A stretch of DNA of 64,000 bases from Polynucleobacter sp. JS-Safj-400b-B2. GTDB taxonomy: Bacteria > Pseudomonadota > Gammaproteobacteria > Burkholderiales > Burkholderiaceae. Below, piece after piece: positions 7,172 through 15,530 of the stretch. The notes beneath the pieces are model-generated. The model searched no databases. It had not been told where the DNA came from and was given only the letters and a program-made list of their open reading frames with translations. The DNA lies in the NCBI RefSeq assembly GCF_018881975.1, contig NZ_JACVPJ010000002.1:1-64000 (forward strand), in the 5' to 3' direction. The position numbers were made by a program, and so were the translations under genes. The stretch's first letter is position 1. The number at the start of each line of letters is the position of its first letter.

Positions 7172-8051
7172 TCAACGGAATTTTTAAATACGATGTGCCA
7201 TTAGCCTCTGGCTCAGGCAGGTGGCCTGCGCGAATATTGACCTGAATAGATGGCAGCATGAGATTGGGCATATCTAAGGTAGCATCACGTTTATTGCGCA
7301 TTTGCACAAATTGCTCTTCACCAATACCCTCGTGCACATGGATATTAGACTTTTTCTCTTCGCGAACTGTTGTGCAATAGGCTACAGGGCGATCTGTAGG
7401 GGGATAGTCATGGCACATATATAGCTTCATCTCATCAGGGTAAGCCAATACTTTCTGAATAGACTTGTATAAAGTCTGAGCGCTACCCCCAGGAAAGTCG
7501 CAGCGCGCTGTGCCAACATCAGGCATAAATAGTGTATCCCCAACAAATAAGGCATCGCCAATCTCATAAGCCATGCAAGCAGGAGTATGTCCTGGCAAAT
7601 AAAGCGCTTTTAAGGAGAGGCCTCCAAATGAAAGGGATTCGCCGTCTTCCAATAAATAATCAAATTGAGATCCGTCAACAGCAAACTGATCATCTAGATT
7701 AAAGACCTCCTTAAAAACATTCTGAACACTAGTGATGTGATCTCCAATAACAATCTTGCCACCTAACTTGCTTTGAATGTAGGGAGCTGCCGTTAGGTGG
7801 TCTGCGTGGGCATGAGTTTCTAAAACCCAAGTTAGCTGTAATTGCTCGCTTTGTATAAAAGCAATTACTTCATCAGCAGATTTTGTTGAGGTTCGACCTG
7901 ATTTAGGGTCAAAGTTCATTACCGAATCAATCACTATGCATGGGCTTTGCTTACCTGCATAAACGACATAGCTAAAAGTCCAGGTTTCTGGATCGAAAAA
8001 AGCCTTAACATTGGCTGGAATATGTGATTTCATAGCATTCTTTCCTGACAA
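7161..8051 (-). CDS. BLH-type metallo-beta-lactamase-fold sulfur hydrolase
   Basis: 296 residues of the metallo-beta-lactamase fold. The metal motif is THAHADH with its three His at 80, 82 and 85, followed by GHTPACMAYEIGDALFVGDTL and the C-terminal CHDYPP. It matches BLH, the beta-lactamase-like hydrolase of bigR operons, which is related to the ETHE1 persulfide dioxygenases and takes part in sulfide detoxification, probably as an iron enzyme in the cytoplasm. Met7 (MKSHIPANVKAFF) is an alternative start and fits the family better. It is the first gene of the operon that runs through the BigR-like regulator, opposite the TauE gene. Confidence 0.85.
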   Translation of the reverse strand: MSGKNAMKSHIPANVKAFFDPETWTFSYVVYAGKQSPCIVIDSVMNFDPKSGRTSTKSADEVIAFIQSEQLQLTWVLETHAHADHLTAAPYIQSKLGGKIVIGDHITSVQNVFKEVFNLDDQFAVDGSQFDYLLEDGESLSFGGLSLKALYLPGHTPACMAYEIGDALFVGDTLFMPDVGTARCDFPGGSAQTLYKSIQKVLAYPDEMKLYMCHDYPPTDRPVAYCTTVREEKKSNIHVHEGIGEEQFVQMRNKRDATLDMPNLMLPSIQVNIRAGHLPEPEANGTSYLKIPLNAL

Positions 8052-8080
8052 TATCGCAATTACACTTTAAAAGAGTAATT

Positions 8081-8100
8081 AATATATTTATTTATATATT
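8081..8100. promoter_or_regulatory. AT-rich palindrome, candidate BigR-like operator
   Basis: Between the divergent BLH-type and TauE genes lies AATATATTTATTTATATATT, with perfect seven-base arms (AATATAT/ATATATT) around six bases. BigR operators are AT-rich palindromes of about this size. The position, 30 bp from one start and 24 bp from the other, would let one regulator control both arms. The whole 72-bp gap is very AT-rich, so a chance palindrome is possible. Confidence 0.5.
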
Positions 8101-8123
8101 ATCTTAATATAAAATTAATTGCA

Positions 8124-8945
8124 ATGGACTACTCAATCTTCATCAGCCCCTGCTTAGGTCTTTTTGTGGGCTTATTAATGGGTCTAACCGGTGCTGGCGG
8201 TGGGATCCTATCAGTTCCTTTGCTGGTGTTTTTCCTGCATTTGCCGGTAGCTGAGGCTGCTCCAATTTCTCTCTCAGCAATTGCACTCTCTGCAGGAGTT
8301 GGTGCCCTATTAGGGCTAAAAAACAAAATTCTCCGGTATAAAGCCGCAGGATTTATGGCGATGTTTGGGCTGATACTTTCTCCAATCGGCTTATGGGCAT
8401 CACAACGCATTCCAAATGCTCCACTATTAATTCTATTTAGCTGCACACTATTCTATGTATCTATTCGCCTCTATAGGCAAGCGTATAAAGAAATTCATGG
8501 CATACCTGATTTTGAAGGAAAGCCTCCGCCACCATGCTTACTGGATTCTTCCAGAGGAAAGTTATCGTGGAATATTCCCTGCGCCAGAGCACTCATGTTT
8601 TCTGGTGGACTAGCAGGCCTACTATCCGGACTCTTAGGTGTGGGTGGAGGCTTTGTAATTGTCCCTGCACTTAAGCGCTATACCGATTTACCCATAAACT
8701 CTATAGTTGCCACATCATTGGGTGTGCTTACCATTATTGCGGGGGGTGGCACTCTTTTCTCTGCCATATCCGGAAATCTTGACCTAGTAATTGCAACACC
8801 TTTTGCACTGGGCACCTTACTTGGCTTATTGATTGGCAGAGGTTTTGGTAAAAAACTCAGCGGGCCTAGATTGCAACAAATTTTTTCTGTATTAACGTTT
8901 TTTGTTGCCATCAGCCTCATTCTCAAAGGCGTTAATAGTCTATGA
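8124..8945 (+). CDS. Sulfite exporter TauE/SafE family permease
   Basis: 273 residues, eight hydrophobic segments in two related halves. Each half begins with the family glycine-rich motif: GLTGAGGGILSVPLLVFFLH near residue 20 and LLGVGGGFVIVPALK near 172. TauE/SafE proteins export sulfite or organosulfonates, or move related anions, across the inner membrane. Divergent placement from the BLH-type/BigR-like operon suggests that it removes sulfite formed by persulfide oxidation. It overlaps the next gene by 4 nt. Confidence 0.88.
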   Translation: MDYSIFISPCLGLFVGLLMGLTGAGGGILSVPLLVFFLHLPVAEAAPISLSAIALSAGVGALLGLKNKILRYKAAGFMAMFGLILSPIGLWASQRIPNAPLLILFSCTLFYVSIRLYRQAYKEIHGIPDFEGKPPPPCLLDSSRGKLSWNIPCARALMFSGGLAGLLSGLLGVGGGFVIVPALKRYTDLPINSIVATSLGVLTIIAGGGTLFSAISGNLDLVIATPFALGTLLGLLIGRGFGKKLSGPRLQQIFSVLTFFVAISLILKGVNSL

Positions 8946-9505
8946 GAAAGCCTTTGGCATCTTTTATCTATATTCTTGTATTCATCATGTTAGGAGCTCT
9001 ACTGATGTCGATATCTAAACCTAGCTCTTTGTTGTCTAGCTCTATCAGCTCAATATCCGGGACCGTTAGTAATCTCAATAGTGAGTTGCTTGAATACGTT
9101 AATCCCGAAAAACCTACTCACGATCATTCCTCGGTCTATTACAAGCGCTTCTTCATCTCCAAATTTAACTTAGGCGATAAAGCAATCGAAGCAAAATTTT
9201 CAGCCCCAATGAAGATTGCTGAAGACGATCAAATCACCGTGTCGGGATATCAAAGAGATGGTGCTTTTCAAGTTCTGGCCTATAACAATCAAACGCAGCA
9301 AGTTACTAGCAATGAAAATTGGATCGTACTGGGATTGGGCGCCCTATTTTTCTTTGCTGTAGCTATTGGCTTACTTAATAGTGAAATAGTTGCTGAAGGC
9401 GCTCTAATTCCTAAGCTCTTTCTATTTGGATTTACTTTGGTAGCAATTTATATGGGCTACCGAGCACTCTTGATACGCGAGGCCATTAAGCTGATCTCCA
9501 ATTAA
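8942..9505 (+). CDS. Membrane protein of unknown function next to TauE
   Basis: 187 residues: an N-terminal membrane helix (about 9-26), a 90-residue soluble middle that looks mostly beta (FISKFNLGDKAIEAKFSAPM, DQITVSGYQRDGAFQVLAYN), and two C-terminal helices (about 128-147 and 155-175). I do not recognise the family. The middle is probably periplasmic or cytoplasmic, bracketed by helices, as in DUF3592-like proteins. Coupling by a 4-nt overlap with the TauE gene suggests an accessory to sulfur compound export. A strong terminator follows 17 bp after the stop. Confidence 0.6.
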   Translation: MRKPLASFIYILVFIMLGALLMSISKPSSLLSSSISSISGTVSNLNSELLEYVNPEKPTHDHSSVYYKRFFISKFNLGDKAIEAKFSAPMKIAEDDQITVSGYQRDGAFQVLAYNNQTQQVTSNENWIVLGLGALFFFAVAIGLLNSEIVAEGALIPKLFLFGFTLVAIYMGYRALLIREAIKLISN

Positions 9506-9521
9506 ATTGGCACTGAAATAG

Positions 9522-9550
9522 AAAAAGCCCTTATTACTAAGGGCCTTTTT
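9522..9550. terminator. Bidirectional intrinsic terminator
   Basis: A stem of GCCCTTA (9527-9533) and TAAGGGC (9538-9544) with a TTAC loop has an A-run before and a T-run after it, so it can end transcription from both the TauE operon and the convergent livF gene. Confidence 0.88.
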
Positions 9551-9586
9551 ATTGCTTACAGTTTAGTGATCTGCTTGTTACGCTAC

Positions 9587-10315
9587 TTAGTGACCACCAG
9601 CACCACCTAAGTAAGCCGCTTTCACAGCTGGGTCATCTTTGAGCTTAGCAGCAGGTCCGTGAGTAGCGATCTTACCGTTCTCAAGTACATAACCGTAATC
9701 AGCTACATTCAAGGCAGCAGCAGCGAACTGTTCAACCAACAACATCGTTACGCCTTGTGATTTGAGGTTAGAGATGATCTTAAACACCTCCTCAACCAAG
9801 ATTGGCGCGAGACCCATTGATGGCTCATCCAAGAGAATGATCTCAGGATTCAACATCACAGCACGAGCCATAGCCAACATCTGTTGCTCGCCACCAGATA
9901 GTGTTCCAGCCAACTGGTTGCGACGCTCTTTAAGGCGCGGGAACATTTCGAGAGACTTCTCAAGATCGTTCTTAATGTCGCCTTTTGGACGGCTACCTGT
10001 AAAGCGTGGAAATGCGCCTAACAACAAATTGTCAGTTACAGACATGGTTGTAAACACACGGCGACCTTCAGGACTGTGAGCCAAACCTAAACGAGCGATT
10101 TTATGAGAATCGTAACCGTCGATTTTTTCGCCGCCTAATGTCACTTCGCCGGCTGTTGGTTTGATCATACCCGTGATAGCGCGCATGGTAGTGGTTTTGC
10201 CAGCACCGTTTGAGCCAATCAAAGTAATTACTTGTCCTTTAGGAACATCAATATTGATGCCGTGGAGGACCTTTACTTTGCCGTAGCCTGCTTCAAGATT
10301 CTTAATAGATAACAT
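9587..10315 (-). CDS. livF: Branched-chain amino acid ABC transporter ATP-binding protein LivF
   Basis: 242 residues, the usual LivF length. The ABC motifs are all present: Walker A GSNGAGKTTT near 34-43, signature LSGGEQQ near 140, Walker B IILLDEPSMGLAP, and the switch His in the last third is replaced by VEQFA as in other LivF proteins. It pairs with the LivG half of the next gene to drive uptake of branched-chain or related amino acids. It is the last gene of the liv run and is followed by the bidirectional terminator. Confidence 0.93.
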   Translation of the reverse strand: MLSIKNLEAGYGKVKVLHGINIDVPKGQVITLIGSNGAGKTTTMRAITGMIKPTAGEVTLGGEKIDGYDSHKIARLGLAHSPEGRRVFTTMSVTDNLLLGAFPRFTGSRPKGDIKNDLEKSLEMFPRLKERRNQLAGTLSGGEQQMLAMARAVMLNPEIILLDEPSMGLAPILVEEVFKIISNLKSQGVTMLLVEQFAAAALNVADYGYVLENGKIATHGPAAKLKDDPAVKAAYLGGAGGH

Positions 10316-10345
10316 GGTATTTACCGATTCAATATGTTCTAGTGA

Positions 10346-12277
10346 TTAAGTACCCAAGTAGGCATGAATCACCTTCTCGTCTGCCTGAACTTCAGCTGGT
10401 TTACCTTCTGCAATCTTCTGACCGAAGTCCAATACAGAAACGGTATCGCAAACTGACATCACCACATCCATATGATGCTCAATCAGGATGAAGGTAATAC
10501 CGCTATCGCGGATCTTGCGAATAATGCGCAAGAGCTCTTTAATGTCAGGAGCTGTCAAACCTGCAGCTGGCTCATCTAACAAGAGCAACTCAGGATCCAA
10601 TGCCAAGGCACGAGCAATCTCAAGCAAACGTTGCTTACCATAAGGCAAGTTGCGCGCTTCTTCATTCGCTAAATCATCTAGACCAACGAATTTAAGCAAA
10701 GCCATTGCACGAGCATAAGCTTCAGCTTCTTCTTTCTTGTAACGTGGTAGATGTAACGCAATTTCTACCATGTTCGATTTGAAGGTGTGATGTAGGCCAA
10801 CCAAAATATTTTGGATTGCTGTCATTTCACCGAAGAGCTGAACGTTTTGGAAGGTACGCGCAATGCCGGACAAGGCGATGTCAGAAGATGTCTTACCAAC
10901 TACGCTTTCACCTGCGTACAACACGTTACCTGCTGTAGGCACATAAATACCAGTCAACACGTTCATCATGGTGCTCTTACCGGAGCCGTTAGGGCCGATC
11001 AAACCATGAATAGTGCCGCGCTTGATACTTAGATCTACATTGTTCAAGGCCTTCAAGCCACCGAACTGCATTAATACAGAATCTACTTTTAAGAGCTCAG
11101 CACCAGTATTTTGATTGGCAACAGTACTAATAAAGCTGATGGAATCATCTACCACTTCAGCATCACCGCCGCGAGTAGTTTTAGCTTTACCAACGATAGT
11201 TTGGTAGAAGCTCTTGGTAAAACCAACGATACCGTTTTGCAAGTAGTAAACCACTAACAAAATCATGAAGCCGAAAATACTCAAGCGCCAGTCAGAGATG
11301 CTATTGAGCCAAAATGAGAACGCAGCCAAGCCAACCACGCCGATGATAGGAACTGCAACACGTCGTGGAGTAGTGGCTTGCTTAGACAAGGCCAGCGCCG
11401 CTCCCGCTACTACTACGATTGCAATAATAGAAGCAACAATGCGGAATAAGAAGATATCGTCCAGCAGTTTTGGCAACAACACAATAATGGCAGCACCAAT
11501 CACCGCACCCAAACGTGACTTACGTCCGCCCATGATGATGCCGAGCAAGAACAGAACAGCCAGTTCATTGTTATAGGTGTTTGGTGAAATATATTGCTCT
11601 GAGTAGGCATACAAGCAACCAGCCAAGCCAGCAAAGCCAGCGCTAATCACAAATGCAATCACCTTAAAGCGATATACGGATACACCCATACAGTCACAAG
11701 CAATTGGGGAATCGCGCAAGGCTTCAAATGCACGACCGATTTGAGATTTCACAAAACGGTCAACTACGATAAGGGAAATAATCAGAACAATGGAAACCAA
11801 CCAGAAATACTCTGCTTTGGTCATTGGTACACCCATCAACTCAGGCTTAGGAATCTTGATACCCAAAGGGCCTTCAGTCAACCAAGTCATCTCGTTAATG
11901 AGAATCTGAGCGATCGTACCAAACGCCAAGGTCACCATCGCCAAGTAAGGTCCGATTACCTTCAGCGCTGGCAAAGCCAAAATTCCACCAAAGATCGCAG
12001 TCACAATAATGGAAGCTGGAATGTTGATCCAAATTGGGAAGCCAAAGTGAAAATACAAAACACCAGCGGTATAGGAACCGATTCCAAAAAGGGCTGCATG
12101 CCCCAAAGAAACCTGACCTACATAACCCACCACAATATCCAAACCAAATAACAAAATGGTGTAGATCAGAATCGTTTCAACTAAGTGAATGTAATAGGGA
12201 TTATGGATAAATAGGGGTAATACGAATAGCCCCGCAATCGCAATTAATATGGGTAATAGAGACTTCAATTTCATCAT
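10346..12277 (-). CDS. livM-livG: LivM-LivG fusion: ABC permease and ATP-binding protein
   Basis: 643 residues combining two subunits that are usually separate. Residues about 1-350 are the LivM permease (about ten helices, with the VGYVGQVSLGHAALFGIGSY motif at the start), followed by a linker and the LivG ATPase from about 395. LivG shows Walker A GLIGPNGSGKSTMM, a degenerate signature (NLPYGKQRLLEIARAL, with Y in place of the usual S) and Walker B LLLLDEPAAGL. Such fusions occur in Polynucleobacter and related betaproteobacteria. The stop codon overlaps the start region of livF's upstream gap by nothing; the start overlaps the end of livH by 1 nt. Confidence 0.92.
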   Translation of the reverse strand: MMKLKSLLPILIAIAGLFVLPLFIHNPYYIHLVETILIYTILLFGLDIVVGYVGQVSLGHAALFGIGSYTAGVLYFHFGFPIWINIPASIIVTAIFGGILALPALKVIGPYLAMVTLAFGTIAQILINEMTWLTEGPLGIKIPKPELMGVPMTKAEYFWLVSIVLIISLIVVDRFVKSQIGRAFEALRDSPIACDCMGVSVYRFKVIAFVISAGFAGLAGCLYAYSEQYISPNTYNNELAVLFLLGIIMGGRKSRLGAVIGAAIIVLLPKLLDDIFLFRIVASIIAIVVVAGAALALSKQATTPRRVAVPIIGVVGLAAFSFWLNSISDWRLSIFGFMILLVVYYLQNGIVGFTKSFYQTIVGKAKTTRGGDAEVVDDSISFISTVANQNTGAELLKVDSVLMQFGGLKALNNVDLSIKRGTIHGLIGPNGSGKSTMMNVLTGIYVPTAGNVLYAGESVVGKTSSDIALSGIARTFQNVQLFGEMTAIQNILVGLHHTFKSNMVEIALHLPRYKKEEAEAYARAMALLKFVGLDDLANEEARNLPYGKQRLLEIARALALDPELLLLDEPAAGLTAPDIKELLRIIRKIRDSGITFILIEHHMDVVMSVCDTVSVLDFGQKIAEGKPAEVQADEKVIHAYLGT

Positions 12278-13155
12278 TAAACTTTCTTAATTGCAGATTT
12301 GCCGAAGAGACCAGATGGTTTGTATGCCAAAACAAGCAATAACAAAATCAAACCTGGAACATCTTTGTAACCAGTAGAAATATAGAAACCAGTTGCTGTC
12401 TCAACAATACCCAGAATCAAACCACCAACAATAATTCCGAGTCCGCTAGACAAGCCGCCAATAATCGCAACTGCAAAAGCCTTTAAACCTAAGGCGCCAC
12501 CCATAGTCGCACCAGTCAAGGTTAGAGGCGCGATCAATACGCCTGCGAACGCTGCTGTCAATGAAGAGAGCGCATAAGAAAACGTAATAACTACGCTAGT
12601 GTTGATGCCCATGAGGCCAGCTGCATCACGGTCGTTTGCGGTAGCAACAACCGCTTTACCGTAAATCGTTTTACGGTTAAAGAACTCTACCAACAACATC
12701 ATGACCAATGCACCAACTACTACCAAAATTTCCATCGGGAGAATATTAGCCCCCATGAAATTCATTGGCTCCATTGGCAATGGTGATGGGAACGGCAATG
12801 CATCGCGTCCCCAGATGTTTTCAGCTACGTTCTTGAAAATAATACCGAGCGCAATGGTGGACATAATCCAACCAAATTCGGATTTAATCTTGATTGCAGG
12901 ACGCACACCAATTAATTCAACGAAGCTACCTTGGATCATTCCGAATAAACAAACTACAGGAATCATTACCCAGTAGTTCATGCCAAAAGTGTCAACGCAG
13001 GTTAAGCCTACCAAAGCGCCAAGCATCAAAGCTTCACCTTGACCGAAATTCAAGGTACCAGATGTGGCAAAAGTGAGCTGGAAGCCGAAGGCGATGACCG
13101 CGTAGATCATCCCCACCGCTATACCGCTCGAGAGGATTTGTGCAAACATGTCCAT
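12277..13155 (-). CDS. livH: Branched-chain amino acid ABC transporter permease LivH
   Basis: 292 residues, eight hydrophobic helices, typical LivH length. The start MDMFAQILSSGIAVGMIYAV and the block GTLNFGQGEALMLGALVG (the LNFAHG-type motif of the family) identify it. The inner-membrane protein forms the channel together with the LivM half of the fused gene. A hairpin separates it from livK, so binding protein and membrane complex may be expressed at different levels. Confidence 0.92.
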   Translation of the reverse strand: MDMFAQILSSGIAVGMIYAVIAFGFQLTFATSGTLNFGQGEALMLGALVGLTCVDTFGMNYWVMIPVVCLFGMIQGSFVELIGVRPAIKIKSEFGWIMSTIALGIIFKNVAENIWGRDALPFPSPLPMEPMNFMGANILPMEILVVVGALVMMLLVEFFNRKTIYGKAVVATANDRDAAGLMGINTSVVITFSYALSSLTAAFAGVLIAPLTLTGATMGGALGLKAFAVAIIGGLSSGLGIIVGGLILGIVETATGFYISTGYKDVPGLILLLLVLAYKPSGLFGKSAIKKV

Positions 13156-13207
13156 GTTATTGGCCTAAATATTCAAAAAACTGTTTTATTAACGAATCCA
13201 ACATTGT

Positions 13208-13241
13208 AAGCAAAACGCCGCTTGTGGGCGGCGTTTTGCTT
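13208..13241 (-). terminator. Long hairpin between livK and livH
   Basis: AAGCAAAACGCCGC (13208-13221) and its exact complement (13228-13241) form a 14-bp stem with a 6-base loop. The run of T is inside the arm rather than after it, so it may act as a partial terminator or an RNA processing or stabilising hairpin that favours livK transcript over livHMGF. Confidence 0.65.
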
Positions 13242-13296
13242 TATCTAATGCTGCAGTGCAAAATAAGTATTTAGATTGCCTGCCCTAGAACTTAAA

Positions 13297-14481
13297 TTAC
13301 TTCTTTTTCGCTGTAGCGTCCTCAGCATTTAAGAACTGAACACGGCCGCTTTCAACTACACCCATCACTACGTCTTTTGACTTGATGGCTTCATGGTCTG
13401 TTGCAGTGAATGGCTTGTTATAAGTAATCACAACGCCTTCAACTGGGGTCTTCAGATCTTGCAATGCCGCCAAAATCTTTGGTCCCTCTGTACTGTTTGC
13501 CTGCTTGATAGCGGCAGCCAGTAAATAAACAGAGTCATATCCTTGAGCAGCAGAAACCGGAGAAGCAATGATGCCATTCTTAGGCTTGAAGTCTTTCAAG
13601 TAAGCATCAACGAAAGCTTTGCGCTTTGGAGTTGTTGCAGGCTGTTGAATGAAAGTCTCAGGCATAGTTGCGCCATCACCATTTTTACCTGCTGTATCAA
13701 TAAAGCTAGCCATAGACAATGTCCAGCTACCAATCATTGGTTTTTTCCAACCCAACTTCGCCATACCGTTAGCAATTTGCGCCAACTCAGGTCCAATTGC
13801 GTATGTCAAAACTACATCGGCACCAGCGTTCTTTGCCTTGAGCAATTGTGAAGTCATATCCACGTCACCAATATTGAACTTTTCAGTTGCAACTGGAGTT
13901 ACGCCGTAACTTTTCAATGCCTTCTCTAAGTCCTCGCGGCCTAACTGACCGTAGTTTGTTGAGTCAGCCAAAATGGCTACTTTCTTCAAGCCACGCTTCT
14001 CAACCGCTTCTTTAGCGATCATTGGCGCTTGAATATTGTCAGCTGCAGCATTACGGAAAACATAGTTTTCGGCGGCATTTGGGAACTGATGAGTAATTAA
14101 AGAGCCAGTAGCAACGTTGTTAAATACCGGAATCTTTGCCTCCTGATAGAAGCGTTGTGAAGCCAATGCAACGCCAGTATTGATGTAGCCCAAAGTAGCA
14201 ACTACTTTTTCATTGTTAATCAATTCTTGTGCAATTTGTACACCACGCTCGTTTTTCGCTTCATCGTCGCGCTCAACCAAAACGATTTTGTTTCCGTTGA
14301 TACCACCAGCAGCATTAATTTCTTTTGCAGCAAGGCGAACACCGTCACGCATACTGACACCCATTGAGGATGAACCACCGGTAAATGGACCTGCAACACC
14401 AAGCTTGATATCGGCGGCATAAGCACCGGTTGAGAGCATTGCAGTAGCAGCTACTGCAAAAATGTGATGACGAATGTTCAT
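13297..14481 (-). CDS. livK: Branched-chain amino acid-binding periplasmic protein LivK-type
   Basis: 394 residues with a signal peptide (1-22, ending AYA) and a type I periplasmic binding fold: DIKLGVAGPFTGGSSSMG, then RDGVRLAAKEINAAGGINGN near residues 45-64. It delivers the ligand to LivH/LivMG/LivF. Substrate range cannot be read from sequence; members take up Leu, Ile, Val, other amino acids or amides. Separated from livH by 141 bp with a strong hairpin. An inverted repeat (14558-14587) lies upstream, in the promoter region. Confidence 0.9.
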   Translation of the reverse strand: MNIRHHIFAVAATAMLSTGAYAADIKLGVAGPFTGGSSSMGVSMRDGVRLAAKEINAAGGINGNKIVLVERDDEAKNERGVQIAQELINNEKVVATLGYINTGVALASQRFYQEAKIPVFNNVATGSLITHQFPNAAENYVFRNAAADNIQAPMIAKEAVEKRGLKKVAILADSTNYGQLGREDLEKALKSYGVTPVATEKFNIGDVDMTSQLLKAKNAGADVVLTYAIGPELAQIANGMAKLGWKKPMIGSWTLSMASFIDTAGKNGDGATMPETFIQQPATTPKRKAFVDAYLKDFKPKNGIIASPVSAAQGYDSVYLLAAAIKQANSTEGPKILAALQDLKTPVEGVVITYNKPFTATDHEAIKSKDVVMGVVESGRVQFLNAEDATAKKK

Positions 14482-14557
14482 AAAGTCTCCATGACTAAAA
14501 ATTGCTAATAAATAATTTTTTATAAGTAAAACCGAAACGAATAGTTATCTTACTGTT

Positions 14558-14587
14558 AATACAAAGGCAAAAAAAGGGCTTTGTATT
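14558..14587. promoter_or_regulatory. Inverted repeat upstream of livK
   Basis: AATACAAAG (14558-14566) and CTTTGTATT (14579-14587) are exact complements around a 12-base A/G-rich spacer. It lies 77 bp upstream of livK and 26 bp past the end of the EamA gene. It could be a terminator for a read-through from the EamA side or an operator for livK; there is no T-run in the expected place, and I cannot decide. Confidence 0.4.
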
Positions 14588-14612
14588 AGGGTTTTACATT
14601 AGCTCCAAGGCC

Positions 14613-15530
14613 TTAGGAGAGCCGTCTCTTAAGGCTGGTTTCAATATTGGGCCAAAAAAGGTTAATAACCAATCCGACAATTACCAATCCGGCCGCCAAG
14701 ATCTTCCATAGCGGCAAGGGCTCAGCCAAGAAATAAGCAGCTGCTCCCATTCCAAAGATAGGTACCAGCAGGGGTGCTGGAGCTACTACGGCTGCGGGAT
14801 GCCTAGAAAGTAACCAGGCCCAAGCTGAGTATCCAAAGATAGTGTTCGCCCAAGACTGCCAAAGAACTCCTGCCCATGCCCCTACAGGCGCTGAGGTTAA
14901 TGAGTTATTCATGTGCTCCCATCCCCCTTCAAATACAAGGGAGATAGCAAATAAGGGTGGAATTGCAAAAGCGCTGGCCCAAACCACATAGGAAAGCATA
15001 TTGATAGAACCTGCCCTGCGACTGACAGTATTTGCGACACCCCAAGAAAAGCCGGTAAACACTACCAATGCCAAGCCAAGAAAAGTAGTACTTGCATCAG
15101 TATGCAGCGCAATAGTTCCTAAACCAGTCATAGCCACAAGCACTGCTAGCGTCTGATAGGTGCGTAATCGCTCTTTGGCAAAAAACATCGCAAAGCCGAT
15201 AGTAAAAAATACCTGCGTCTGAATGACTAAGGAAGCTAGGCCCGGGGAAATGCGGCCGTCAATCGCAAAATACAAAATACCAAACTGCCCCACGCCAACT
15301 GCTAACCCGTAAATACATAAGTTAACCCAAGACACTTTGGGTCTGGGCAAAAAAAACACTAAGGGCAAAAAGGCAAAGGTGTAGCGAAGGGCAGCAAATA
15401 AAAATGGTGGAAATACGCCAAGCGATAACTTGATCACCACAAAGTTCGTTCCCCACACTGCCACGATAGCGAGTGCCAGCAATAAATGACTGGCTGGCAG
15501 TGAGTAAACCTTCTGCGAAGTCTTAGGCAC
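14613..15530 (-). CDS. EamA-family (DMT superfamily) transporter
   Basis: 305 residues, ten hydrophobic helices in two EamA repeats, like the E. coli YdcZ/RhtA/EamA exporters of amino acids and metabolites. Landmarks are VAVWGTNFVVIKLSLGVFPP at the start of repeat one and GFSWGVANTVSRRAGS in repeat two. The substrate is unknown. The gene overlaps the end of the upstream GMC oxidoreductase gene by 8 nt, so the two are cotranscribed and may handle the same compound, for example export of an oxidation product. Confidence 0.88.
   Translation of the reverse strand: MPKTSQKVYSLPASHLLLALAIVAVWGTNFVVIKLSLGVFPPFLFAALRYTFAFLPLVFFLPRPKVSWVNLCIYGLAVGVGQFGILYFAIDGRISPGLASLVIQTQVFFTIGFAMFFAKERLRTYQTLAVLVAMTGLGTIALHTDASTTFLGLALVVFTGFSWGVANTVSRRAGSINMLSYVVWASAFAIPPLFAISLVFEGGWEHMNNSLTSAPVGAWAGVLWQSWANTIFGYSAWAWLLSRHPAAVVAPAPLLVPIFGMGAAAYFLAEPLPLWKILAAGLVIVGLVINLFWPNIETSLKRRLS

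Noticed and set aside
11265-12151. Plus-strand frames of 103 and 136 codons inside the LivM-LivG gene
   Set aside because: Antisense to strongly conserved permease sequence; composition is that of a reversed coding strand.
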